From Chrysogorgia sp. JL179-B06 (taxonomy: Eukaryota > Cnidaria > Anthozoa > Scleralcyonacea > Chrysogorgiidae), in assembly GCA_035772405.1 (NCBI GenBank), contig JAYKKM010000049.1:991001-1055000 (forward strand): DNA of 64,000 nt, written 5' to 3'. Position numbers and translations under genes: made by a program. Below the pieces are notes generated by a model, which was given only the letters and a program-made list of their open reading frames with translations, was not told the DNA's origin and did not search any database. This document shows positions 54,670-64,000 of the stretch, piece after piece. Each line of letters starts with the position of its first letter. Position 1 is the first letter of the stretch.

Positions 54670-55336
54670 TTTTGGTCTGAAATGATTAAATGAATATAGC
54701 CAAAAGCTGTTCGCTCAATCATTCAGAGCAGAATTGCCCTTCGCGACGCTATTTCTGTTGGGAAAATATGAACTCCAATTGTGTATTCAGCGCTTCTCAA
54801 CCGTGGTAAACAACGCTTTCAAACGACTGAAACGTCCAGACGACGCCAAAATGTGATCAGAAATTATTCATTGCCATGGAAACTTGTCAACACAGCTCAT
54901 ATTTCGAAAAAAATTAATCCGGTCAAAAGTTATCCAATCCGGTCATACCATACACCATGAATGTATATATTCTAACACTCGAAATTTTCCTTCACCATAA
55001 ATCCCTATAACTGTATAACAAAATTACATACTTCACGATTATCCGTTTCAGATTGGCCTTATAGCGGAACAGCTCCATTGAAATTTAATATGTATTAATA
55101 CTGCAGGAAATAAATAAAATTACTCCTGCTTGCTTGAAACCTGTAGTCAGTAAGGTTAGCCTATAGCCTATAGCCGAAATACCGTGTATTCGTGTAAGTC
55201 GTAAGAAGGACCTTCGCTCGAAACGTTAGACTACATACACGCTATTTTGGCAGTACACCAACCTTTTTAGATATTTGATTTGTATTTCTACTTGGGTGCG
55301 TTGGGGTTTGGGGTCGATCAAGCGGGCTGCAGGCAA

Positions 55337-55397
55337 GGCGGAATGCGGGCGAAGGGAGAGGGAAAGTTTTCCCCTCTCCCTTCGCCCGCATTCCGCC
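55337..55397. repeat. Perfect 26-bp-arm GC-rich palindrome
   Basis: GGCGGAATGCGGGCGAAGGG... at 55337-55362 is exactly complementary to 55372-55397, with a 9-base loop. It is followed by three or four direct CATTCCGCC(T/C) repeats. Confidence 0.85.
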
Positions 55398-56062
55398 TCG
55401 CCCGCATTCCGCCTCACCTGCATTCCGCCTTGCCCCCATTCCGCCTTGCCCCCATTCCGCCTTGCCCCAACGCTTACCCAAACCCTAAAAAATCACTTTA
55501 CTTACCCGTATGGTTGGTTAGGTGCAGACGGGGGGTTCACCGACTTACCAGGCGCTTGTTTTGGGGCACTTTCCATTTACACGGTCAGACTGGTTAGTTC
55601 GGCCAGAACGGACCTCCTCTTGATTAGGGCCACAGTTCCGGGCAGACCAGCCGCACTCCTTAAACGTATCATGTTCCATTTAGCAAAATATTGCCGGACA
55701 GACCGGTCTGACTGTGCAATTGGAAAGCCCCATTGCCTCAGGTCAGGATGCCCTGTTGTGATCTCCAATCTTGACCTGACCACCACCGTCTACACCTATC
55801 ACACCGATTTCATCGGTGGTTAAAGGGAGGGATTGTGGGTATTTTTGCCATTTTCTTTACTCGTCTGCTACTGATACTCCGCTATGTCTTTGCTGTGCCG
55901 TCAGCAGGCGCAATGGTGCCATACTCGCTCCTTGCCTTGCGCAGTTCATTAGTTGTTAACCTTGGTTATCTAATAACCTCATTATAAGGGTGATCTTGTA
56001 TGGTATACGATGTGAAAGCGCTTTGTGCGTTTATTAAGAGAGATACAGTAACGCGTAAAGGT

Positions 56063-56169
56063 GGTGAACTGTCGAGATTTTTAACTGAATGAAATACTAA
56101 AACGTTTTACTCTGATGAAAGGCTCCGCTCGAAACGTCATTTCATTGCTAAAAATCTCGGTAGTTCACT
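56063..56169 (+). ncRNA. Hammerhead-ribozyme-like hairpin
   Basis: CTGATGA at 56112-56118 and GAAAC at 56131-56135 are the two hammerhead core strands. GTC at 56136-56138 would be the cleavage triplet, followed by ATTTCATT (56139-56146), which pairs with AATGAAAT (56088-56095) as stem I. The pairing extends outward (GTGAACTGTCGAGATTTTTA with TAAAAATCTCGGTAGTTCAC). Stem III would be the palindrome ACGT with no loop, as in dimeric hammerheads. Stem II is weak (GGC/GCT). Confidence 0.45.
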
Positions 56170-57992
56170 GAGATATAGAGATGTGTGACAAAATGCGATG
56201 AAATACGCGAGACACTGTATGAATTTGTGATTCGTCTAACTTGTGTGGTTCTTTACATTGTTTCAAATATCTTAACCCTTACTGTCGTGGCCGAATAGAA
56301 GAGAGTTCAGAAAAATGTTCAGCAATTAATTTCTTCACTCCTGCTTTGCATTTGGATGGTTTTTGGTTTTAGACTCGTAATCCTATTGGTTGGTTCAATG
56401 ACGACTTTAGTTCAAGACAAAGGACAAGTAATCGATTGCAATTATGTTAAAGTTTGCTTGTGTATTAACATAATTTGGCGTTTCTAATTTTTGCGACACG
56501 CTTTTTTCGCGGCACTTATAATTCTATTTTCGCGGAAATTATAAAGTTTGCCTTATTTAAATGAACTGTGAAAATGATTAGGAATGGTAATGTAAAGCTT
56601 TTTCATATCACGTCGTTCGTTCTTGAGATATTTAGACTTATGTGATATGCAAATGGCATATTAACTTAGACGTCAAGATGTTTCTACATTTTTAGAAAAT
56701 CAAGAAATAGTAAATTAGTTTGGCATCGCTATTTCGATGTATAAATGATGTTAGGTTTCACGAAGTGTCGTACTGTGCAAAGTTTCCAGCGAAGGCCCTG
56801 GGGACGAGGTTGAGTTTCCACTTGATTATGACATTTCAAAGTAGAACTGGCTTAGTTTGATAAGAAGAGCATAAAGTTAATTCAAATTATCTTTTTGGAA
56901 CACACATCAAACTTTCTCTATATAATCGGGGACATTTGAGTTAACTAGCGTCCAGTACTTCGCGAGCGGGTAAATGACGTAATTGTACTGAAATTAGACT
57001 CAAGATCAAGATGACGGATAGACCGAAGCGATCTTTGCGGCCCCGGATGCGCTTCACTGAAGGCAATACTGTTTCATCCCCCAACAACCGACCACTAACC
57101 TTCACACCACATATTCCTGAATAATTGAAGAATTCTATTGACAACTATGGTCAAAAACGAATCAGCGCTTTGATCCTGTTCTCGTTTGCTACTGGATAAC
57201 GTATACGACAATAATATTACATTTTAATGACAATTGTGTCCAAATACTCCAAATAGACACTCTAACTACTATCACTGATCTAGCAGCATAGAACCTACTG
57301 TATAGCATTATACACTTTCTGTTAGTTTTAATTGATGAACACAAAATATAAAAGAATCGAGTGAATATTGATAAATTTGGTATCAAAATGCGCGGAATTG
57401 AATGAAGATTTTGGATTTGGCGGTACACGCGCTACAAGCATGCGTAGTAAACACTAGAGCCCATTACCTCCAAAACAAGTGCGCGCGAGGTTGATTTCCA
57501 TAGTAAATTATAGAAAAACGTCGAATAGACATTTGATATTTGCCCCCCTGAATTTTTAACTTTTCCAATCGAAGATATGTTTAAAAGACGTCTTAATAAC
57601 TCTATTTTTCGATTTCAGTGGTAACAACGTGCCATTTATCGCGAAGAAAGAACAGTAAAGCGAAAACCTCAAAATTTACCCCTAATTTGCCGGAATTTAA
57701 TATAGCAAAAGTTTGTCATAACTCATATGAAACCGCGAAATACGAGAAGACTATTTGTCTGCGCAAAGTTTGATATGACTCAGCCACGGTTAGCCCGGCT
57801 CCTATTCTTCGTGCACATTATATCATTGAAAATTTCTTTATTTAAGGGTTAGGACTAGAGTTTTTATTTGGGTTATGGGTAGGGTTTTCGTTCTTGTAAA
57901 GCTTCTGAATTCTGAGAAAATAACCTTGATGCGTCTATGATGTAATCTGTCCATTGTGTGCCCGTTACACGAAGAAGAGCAGCCCCTATTAA

Positions 57993-58451
57993 AGTGCCTA
58001 TCCGGGGTTTGGGGATTTTACATATTCGTGATCTTTGGGTTCTACCAAAAAGAAATGTAATATATCTTGTCGTTCGAAAATTTCATCTTCATACGACCTT
58101 TTACCCCTGCTAAAGTGATTTACTATTCACAGGAAATGACGTCAAAGCAGGGACACGCGAAGTCATTGCACACCAATTCAACAGTGAAATACAAAGAAAG
58201 TTTGGCTCTGAATTCGCTCAATTCCCAAACTTTCTATTTCACTGCTGAATCGATGTGCAATGTTTTTGCGTGTCCCTGCTTTGACGTCATTTCCTGTGAA
58301 TAGTAAATCACTTTAGCAGGGGTATAAAAAGGTACGTATGAAGATGAAATTTTCGCACGACAAGATATGTTACAATTCTTCTCAAGACTCAAGAGATTCC
58401 AAAGATCACAAATATGTAAAATCCCCAAACCCCGGTAATCTGAATAAGTTT
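57993..58451. mobile_element. Inverted-repeat MITE, family B copy 2
   Basis: TTAA then AGTGCCTATCCGGGG at the left. Long inverted arms share ACATATTCGTGATCTTTGG-type sequence and CAGGAAATGACGTCAAAGCA with family B copy 1. Right end degraded. Confidence 0.78.
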
Positions 58452-58958
58452 GAATAATATAAAAGGCAGTGATGGCAGACGTAGAAATAGAATATCAAAT
58501 AACCTAAAAGGTTGGTGTACTGCTAAAATATCGATTTGTCGGCAGGTACTTCATGTATGCCTATAGCTGGTTACTTCATGTAAGCCTGTCCCCAACACAA
58601 CTATAATCCTAACCAAAATTTTTTGTCGAGACACAAAAATCGCCATACATGAAGTAGTCCCCGATTTGTCAGTTTTTGCGTTACGGATCATTTAATACGG
58701 AAATCGGAAATACACCCGGTTTCCCAATTTGCTTTGCGATCGTTTTTGTCGCGATATATAAACAAACATAATTTTAATTTTATACTTGAAAGTGATCTAC
58801 ATTCTACGGTAATTAAGAGTTATGTGAACTTTTGCCTTCTGTTGTCGCTCGTCAGAGATGGAAATCCACAGTTGGAGATAAATACTTTTAATATTATAAT
58901 AACTTTGAAAGAGAATAAAAGTCTACCATTTGCCAGGCATTGGCTACGTGCAGGCCCA

Positions 58959-59024
58959 ATGGCCATGGACACCAAAGTGCCGCTACTTTTGATGACCGCT
59001 AATGTTGGTTCGTTATTTGAAGAT
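58959..59024 (+). CDS. INPP5A: INPP5A exon 1 (coding part)
   Basis: Codes MAMDTKVPLLLMTANVGSLF then ED, 22 codons, with donor GTGAGT in phase 0. MDTK at 58965 is an alternative start. Confidence 0.85.
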
Positions 59025-59652
59025 GTGAGTATACACCAGAAGCAAAGAACTTTGTTAAACTTTTGAGGTATCGCTTTACTTGCTTTATAACATATTTTTG
59101 CTAACCCTTTCCATTCACAGGTTGACCATCTTCTACCAGGTTGGACACAAGAAGTACATCAAGTGAGCTTAAACCTAGTTATGCCGGTGTCGTGGTCGGC
59201 TTGTTCAAATTATTGAGAAATCGAGTTAGAAGTTGCCACTGTCAGTAATGTTGCAATTATATAACTGAACATATATATATATATATATTCTTGCTGTGGA
59301 TTCTAGCCTCGATTCTAGCAACATTGGTTTGTTTTTTTCTAGAAAATTGCTTCTCTTGAACCAAAGTTCGTGGCTTTACATTTTCAAGAAGTCGGCGGAA
59401 AAGTTCCCGCCGCAGCGTCTGAACGAATTGATTTGATAACCGAGTAAGAATTTCCCGCGTTCATTTTGACGAATCTTCGGTTTGTTTTTATGAATATATA
59501 TTCAACATCTCAAGGTATCTCTGTCATGCATAACATGAACCTTTGATCTTCTCATTGATACTAGGACGTTATTGGACTCGCATGTCTTGGCGGACTACAG
59601 TACCGTTCTTGGATATTTTGACCAAGATTACCAGGACAATGAGAAGTTTACG
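58959..59652 (+). CDS. INPP5A: INPP5A orthologue, first four coding exons (partial)
   Basis: INPP5A is the type I inositol polyphosphate 5-phosphatase, which removes the 5-phosphate from Ins(1,4,5)P3 and Ins(1,3,4,5)P4 and so ends calcium signalling, usually at the plasma membrane. The four exons join in frame. The product opens with PLLLMTANVGSLFED, the first strand of the phosphatase fold, followed by KFVALHFQEVGGK, which carries the Asn and Gln-Glu motif positions of this fold, then SHVLADYSTVLGYFDQDYQ and NEKFT, in the same order as the vertebrate protein. The start at 58959 (MAMDTK) is chosen by length against the family. The frame stays open upstream to 58734, so the start is not forced. 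The catalytic DxWxGDxN-type region and the C terminus lie outside the window, after an intron of more than 4.3 kb. Confidence 0.9.
59121..59162 (+). CDS. INPP5A: INPP5A exon 2
   Basis: Short 14-codon exon (VDHLLPGWTQEVHQ) between acceptor CCATTCACAG and donor GTGAGC, phase 0 both ends. Confidence 0.8.
59343..59443 (+). CDS. INPP5A: INPP5A exon 3
   Basis: Acceptor TTTTTTCTAG, donor GTAAGA, phase 0 in and 2 out. It encodes KIASLEPKFVALHFQEVGGK and onward to DLITE, matching the ALHCQEFGGK segment of the family. Confidence 0.92.
59565..59652 (+). CDS. INPP5A: INPP5A exon 4
   Basis: Acceptor ATACTAG, donor GTACGG, phase 2 in and 0 out. It encodes TLLDSHVLADYSTVLGYFDQ then DYQDNEKFT, aligned with the YLDENYKSQEHFT region of the vertebrate enzyme. 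Confidence 0.88.
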
Positions 59653-60376
59653 GTACGGTTTCTGTGTTTTTTTTTGCACAGGATAAACTTATACCAAATC
59701 ACAGCTGTTTAAATTATTTTGTAAATTACGCAAGTACAAACACCTCCCCTACAATACAGCCTACACTAATATTTGCATGACTTTGCATAATCATTTATGT
59801 GTTGTGCTCGCGTAGGCAGTGGAACACGTAAATGACCTTGCCTTGTATGGTACTTAATATTTTGGAGATACCAATCTTTTAGAGCTGCATAATCAGATAA
59901 TTGTCATAATTTTATGTTGTGCATGAGCAGTCAACTCCAATAATAACCCAGTAAGATGACTGTTTGGTCTTCAAATTTTCTTGTATAAAACAAATAGATT
60001 CCATTTTGCCATTGTCTGTTCAGTTATACATACACAGAAGACATCAGAACATGGTAAGAACATCAGTGACCCACTCGACTATCTTCTTGTTGGCCATTTT
60101 TTGTTCTTACCACGTTCTGACATCATCTGTGCATCTTAGATAACTGAACAGACAATGGCATGCAAAATGGAATCTATTTGTTAAATATATATATTTATAT
60201 GTTAATCAAAATTATATTGTCTAGAATGGTGTTCATATGTTCTTATGTTCATATGTTTATATATATATATATATTGACAAATATAAGTAACAGATGAGTT
60301 ACAAATATGACTATGGATATGAGAGCGCTCAATACCATTGCAGGTAGAGCGAAATATAATTAGTTTGAATACAGGA

Positions 60377-60419
60377 GTCGCAACTCTGAGTTTCACGCTA
60401 CATGCGATCTTCAGGCAAC
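60377..60419 (-). ncRNA. Hammerhead-ribozyme candidate, minus-strand copy
   Basis: Complement of the motif at 60538-60580 with all core bases kept, in the other arm of the inverted repeat. Confidence 0.5.
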
Positions 60420-60537
60420 TGACAGATCGGATTAAACTATAGTTATTATATACATGTCATTATTTGGTATCCCATTACATGATGGGACACCAAATAATGA
60501 GATGTATATAATAACTATAGTTTAATCCGATCTGTCA

Positions 60538-60580
60538 GTTGCCTGAAGATCGCATGTAGCGTGAAACTCAGAGTTGCGAC
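60538..60580 (+). ncRNA. Hammerhead-ribozyme candidate, plus-strand copy
   Basis: Order fits a type I hammerhead. Stem I 5' strand GTTGC (60538-60542) precedes core CTGAAGA (60543-60549, matching CUGANGA). Stem II CGC-ATGTA-GCG (60551-60561) has a U-U mismatch at its base. GAAA (60563-60566) leads into a 3-bp stem III (ACT-CAG-AGT), then U at the cleavage position (60575) and GCGAC (60576-60580), which pairs with GTTGC. Penelope-like elements are known to carry such ribozymes. Confidence 0.55.
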
Positions 60581-60692
60581 TCCTGTATTCAAACTAATTA
60601 TATATATATATATAATAATATATAATAAAGTTTTAAAGTTTTTATCCTGATGTTTTTATAAATGTTTTTAAACTTGATAAGGAGGATTCCTG

Positions 60693-60728
<36 letters not shown>

Positions 60729-60752
60729 CGCGTGACTAGGCTCTCGGCAACG

Positions 60753-60826
60753 GCTTCCGTAGCTCAGTGGTCAGAGCACTGCACTAGCATCGCAGAGTCG
60801 CGGGTTCAATTCCCATTTTTCGCAAC
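60753..60826 (+). repeat. tRNA-derived SINE head
   Basis: GTAGCTCAGTGGTCAGAGC is a good A-box/D-arm and GCGGGTTCAATTCCCATT a good B-box, but the acceptor stem does not close. Downstream sequence (CACTCGAAATTTTCCTTCAC) recurs near 54980, so this is a SINE, later split by the hAT element at 60889. Confidence 0.65.
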
Positions 60827-60888
60827 TGGTCCCGGTTTGGTATTAAAATGTATGTATTCCAACACTCGAAATTTTCCTTCACCATAAA

Positions 60889-62929
60889 CAGTGTTTTCAA
60901 TAATAATCGTCATAGCAGGCTGCATTTCAAAAATAGGTGTCTGCGTCCAAAAATTTCAAGTGAAAGCTAAATTTCAATCTTTTTTTAAGTTTTGAGTAAT
61001 AAAGGAATCTGCTATTAATTTAAGACTGATTTGGACTTCTCTGTTAAAAAGGATGAGATCATGAGATCCGCACCTTAAACTTTTATAATATGTTGCTCTT
61101 ACTTTTAGTGATAATAACTTTTAATATAGTACTCATCATGATCAACTGTAGGATTAGTATAGGTAATAGTATGGCTTCAAGTGGCATTTTTGGAAAGACA
61201 TGCACGAGTATGTTTTCCAAGAGGATCAAAATTGCATGAGTCCTTCGGAGTAAAATTTGAAGTCTTTGAAAAACCCAAATGTACGAGAAACTATACTATT
61301 ACTTGGTAATATACATGAAAAAATTATGCAGAACCAAATTCATAGTGACATGCATGCATGGGTCACATGCGAAATAAACTCATTTGAATGATTATGACAC
61401 AAATACTTAATACAAGTTAACATGTCAGAAGTCAAGACTTAAATCAACGTGTCTTCTGTTTGGCACTTGCCACATGACGTATTGTATACGGCTGCAGGCC
61501 TTGTGAAATTGCTTTCTTAATTTGTTCTTTCCCCGTTTGGTCATCGTGATTCCGTTTGCATTAAGTACAGCTTTTGAATACTTAGCAGCCTTCTTTGCCG
61601 AATTTTTAAAAAGAGACCAAAGCTGAATAAGAATTTTCTCAACTGTTAGTATATGTATGAAACAGAATTATTTGCATCCCCACAAGCCAAAGCCAATCGA
61701 TGGGCAATACAATGAATATTTATAAGTTTCTTGTTGTTACTTGAGCGAAGTTTAACAGCTACACCATTGTTTTTCTCTGTCACTACAGATGCTCCATCAC
61801 TTGCAAAACTTGAAAGCTTGGATTTTTCTAATTTGTTATTCTCAAGTTGTTGATTGAGGGCAGTGCAAATGGTATTGGCATCTGCTGAGTGTGAATTCTC
61901 GAGCAGGCTCACTTGCAGACAGAAAATCTGTTGTAGCTTTATTTGTTTGAAACTACGGATCCCTAACCCTCGGGACTATGCGGGGATTTTAACACTTCAC
62001 GAGTATTAAAAACCCGGCTCAAAAATACCGTTCAGTTGTTAAAATACCCGGCTACTCGGGCATAAAGATTTAGATTTCCCTGATTTTCACAGTTTTCAAT
62101 AAGTTTTCAATAAGAAAACATTTATAAGTTTAATATTCTTACAACAAACAGAACACAAAAAATGTTAAGGCTTTTCTATTTGTTTTGCTCATTTCATCTT
62201 TTAATACCGGTAACTGTTCTTTCAAAACTGATTTTTTGCGCATATAGGCTTGCACTTCGAGCAGAACGACGAAACCCTTTGGTGGATCTTTCAAATCGAC
62301 ACATCGAATGTGAAACCAACAATATAGTCTAATTGTAAAAAGCATAACAAAAGTTTGAATTTATAATAGGATTTCCTTTTTCGTCACTGGCTTTTTCGTC
62401 TAAAGCGTCTGATCATGCTAAATTGATTAGTTCCCAGACTCTACGAGTGATAAATCCCGGCTATACCATCCCCGCTTTTTCATGTCAGTGGTCAGTGTTA
62501 AAATCCCAGTTACCAAAACATCGATGTTTGTTAAAACCTTGTATTTCCCCGGCAAAGTCCCATTAAAACCCCGTATTAGTGCATAAGAGGTTATGAAGTA
62601 TTGAGCCAGATTAAACCGCTGACTGTTCAAATTAGTTATTTAGTTTATTTGTTAAAGTTTGTTTTGTGTTTCCGCGAAAAAAACATATAATTTCATTTCT
62701 CGTGGTATTAATAATCCGAAATCATGGCAAATCATCGTTCGATGATAAGTTTACATGCAGAAATGAACACACAGAATACACTTTTACTTACTTTATACTA
62801 TATTCAGTAAAATAATACAGTCTACTCTAATGTCGCTAGAAAATTGCAGTAAACGAAAAAATAACCGGCTGTCAGAGGCGAAATAGGCGGCAGTAAACCG
62901 CCGGTAACCGCCTCTAATTGAAAACACTG
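60889..62929. mobile_element. hAT element with decayed transposase
   Basis: Terminal CAGTGTTTTCAAT and ATTGAAAACACTG with CATAAA repeated directly on both sides (60883-60888 and 62930-62935). hAT duplications are normally 8 bp, so only 6 of 8 are seen. It carries the transposase remnant at 61440-61935 on the minus strand and has inserted in a SINE. Confidence 0.8.
61440..61935 (-). pseudogene. hAT-family transposase fragment
   Basis: The minus strand reads KLSSFASDGASVVTEKNNGV then AVKLRSSNN and INIHCIAHRLALACGD, the catalytic-core segment of hAT transposases of the ZNF862/ZMYM-like group (aspartate in SDGA, HCxxHRLAL motif). After an in-frame stop it continues VEKILIQLWSLFKNSAKKAA. The zinc-finger N terminus and the dimerisation C terminus are missing, so it is inactive. 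Confidence 0.8.
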
Positions 62930-62977
62930 CATAAATCCTTTCAACATGTAGTTTGATCGAGTGAAATGCCAAATATT

Positions 62978-63650
62978 ACCTATATAACAGCCCTTGAATT
63001 TCATAGAGGCCATCGAGGCCATGGCCGCCGATTATCGGCATTTGGCCTCCGATACGGAGTATTTACTCATTTTCTGCAGGCCACTTTTGGCCTCCGATAT
63101 AATTTAGATAAAATACTGTAAAATCACGCATTCCCGATTTATATAATTGATGTTATAGTTCTCACAAGAAATTCGATGATCGTTGTTTATCAGTTTATAT
63201 AGCGTGACATCGATTGAGTCATGCAATGATGGATTCATTATTCATATGGATTGGAATTATGGATAACTGATTATTAAGTTATGCCAGATAATAATGGCAT
63301 GCAGATTGTTTAAATTTTGTTTGGGATAGGGTTTTAAGTTTTGACTATTAAACATTCAACATTTATTAACCTAATAAATTATATGAATTTATTGAATTAA
63401 AGTACTAGTTTCAATTTGTACATAATTGTTATACATCACTGTGTTTTGATTTTCTAGTAAGTACCATGTTATTAAAATTAATTGCCGCACGCCGCACAGA
63501 CAATAACGGACTAATACTTGTCACAAAAAAAAATGGCCTCGCCAAACCAAAAATGGCCTCGGTGGCATCATGAAAACTCAATTGTACAAGGCCAAATTTG
63601 GCTTTGGATGGGAAAAGTAAAATTCAAGGCCTGCTATATAATATACCCAG
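62978..63650. mobile_element. Element with GAGGCC-rich ends
   Basis: Left TATATAACAGCCCTTGAATT and right AATTCAAGGCCTGCTATATA are near inverted copies, with repeated GGCCTCGG/TGGCCTCCGATA motifs inside. No ORF of note. Confidence 0.5.
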
Positions 63651-63712
63651 AATCTTATCCCGGCATTACCACCACCATATATACAGAACTCGTGACTAGG
63701 CTCTATAACATG

Positions 63713-63870
<158 letters not shown>

Positions 63871-64000
63871 CATGAAAGTATACAATGTGCCCTACCGGCT
63901 ATCACCATATGGCTTTATGGTAACTGTGGACTTGGGACCCACTATGTACGGCTACACATTGTAGGATTGCATTGTGGAGTCACCAAAGTGCTCAAACTGC

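Larger units (their letters stand above)
54670..58733. other. Spacer between GPCR and INPP5A
   Basis: Holds a SINE-like fragment (CACTCGAAATTTTCCTTCAC near 54980), a GC-rich palindrome (55337-55397) with CATTCCGCC repeats, unidentified ORF-like sequence (55480-55830), a hammerhead-like hairpin (56063-56169), a repeat related to 19075-19630 (56565-56760) and a family B MITE. No gene recognised. Confidence 0.6.
60354..60605. mobile_element. Long near-perfect inverted repeat (retroelement end pair)
   Basis: Arms of about 120 bases (60354-60477 and 60482-60605) are nearly exact complements, meeting at CATTACATGATGGG. Each arm carries a hammerhead-like motif. This matches paired ends of Penelope-like elements. 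Confidence 0.8.

Noticed and set aside
55275..55823. 182-codon ORF between GPCR and INPP5A
   Set aside because: It begins in palindromic GC-rich repeats and no protein family is recognisable. Overlapping frames on both strands are equally open. Probably repeat DNA.
60753..60826. Functional tRNA gene
   Set aside because: A- and B-boxes are good, but the acceptor stem does not pair and the downstream tail is repeated elsewhere, so it is a SINE.

Overview
The window is animal nuclear DNA. Coding sequence is split by GT-AG introns, the GC content is low, and most of the length is introns and spacers packed with transposon fragments, inverted-repeat elements and tandem arrays. Two genes are recognisable as animal orthologues (TOPBP1 and INPP5A), alongside a single-exon class A GPCR and Penelope-like, LINE, hAT and Harbinger-like elements. 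I infer an invertebrate, most likely a cnidarian such as an anthozoan. The sequence does not prove the species, and there is no sign of bacterial or viral organisation.

Layout. From 2.3 to 10.0 kb there is a minus-strand, multi-exon gene of unknown function with a coiled-coil-rich product, head-to-head with the next gene across about 0.67 kb. From 10.7 to 53.0 kb there is a complete TOPBP1 orthologue on the plus strand. I reconstructed 15 exons from splice sites, reading phase and protein family match. They join in frame to 1518 residues with the full set of BRCT domains (0-8), the ATR-activating region and a C-terminal basic tail. From 53.7 to 54.7 kb there is an intronless class A GPCR on the minus strand, convergent with TOPBP1. 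From 58.96 to 59.65 kb there are the first four coding exons of INPP5A, an inositol polyphosphate 5-phosphatase. Its remaining exons are not in the window.

The TOPBP1 exons total only about 4.6 kb of the 42 kb gene. Most large introns carry their own satellite: a 20-bp repeat (intron 2), a telomere-like array plus a 68-bp satellite (intron 3), a GGATCC-rich ~69-bp array (intron 5), a 21-bp array (intron 6), an 18-19-bp array (intron 7), a 14-bp array of about 2.9 kb (intron 12) and a 17-bp polypyrimidine array of about 4.1 kb (intron 13). The longest open frames in the window come from these arrays and are not genes.

Mobile DNA includes 5'-truncated LINE tails, Penelope-like fragments with GIY-YIG endonuclease sequence, and hammerhead-ribozyme-like motifs, the best being a pair in a perfect-looking inverted repeat near 60.4-60.6 kb. 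It also includes hAT elements with target duplications, a Harbinger-like family with a conserved small ORF, and a group of inverted-repeat MITEs flanked by TTAA. The points most worth a second look are the hammerhead candidates, the tyrosine replacing the key tryptophan of the TOPBP1 ATR-activating motif, the stop-free satellite intron, and shared flanks that tie separate satellites to common parent elements.
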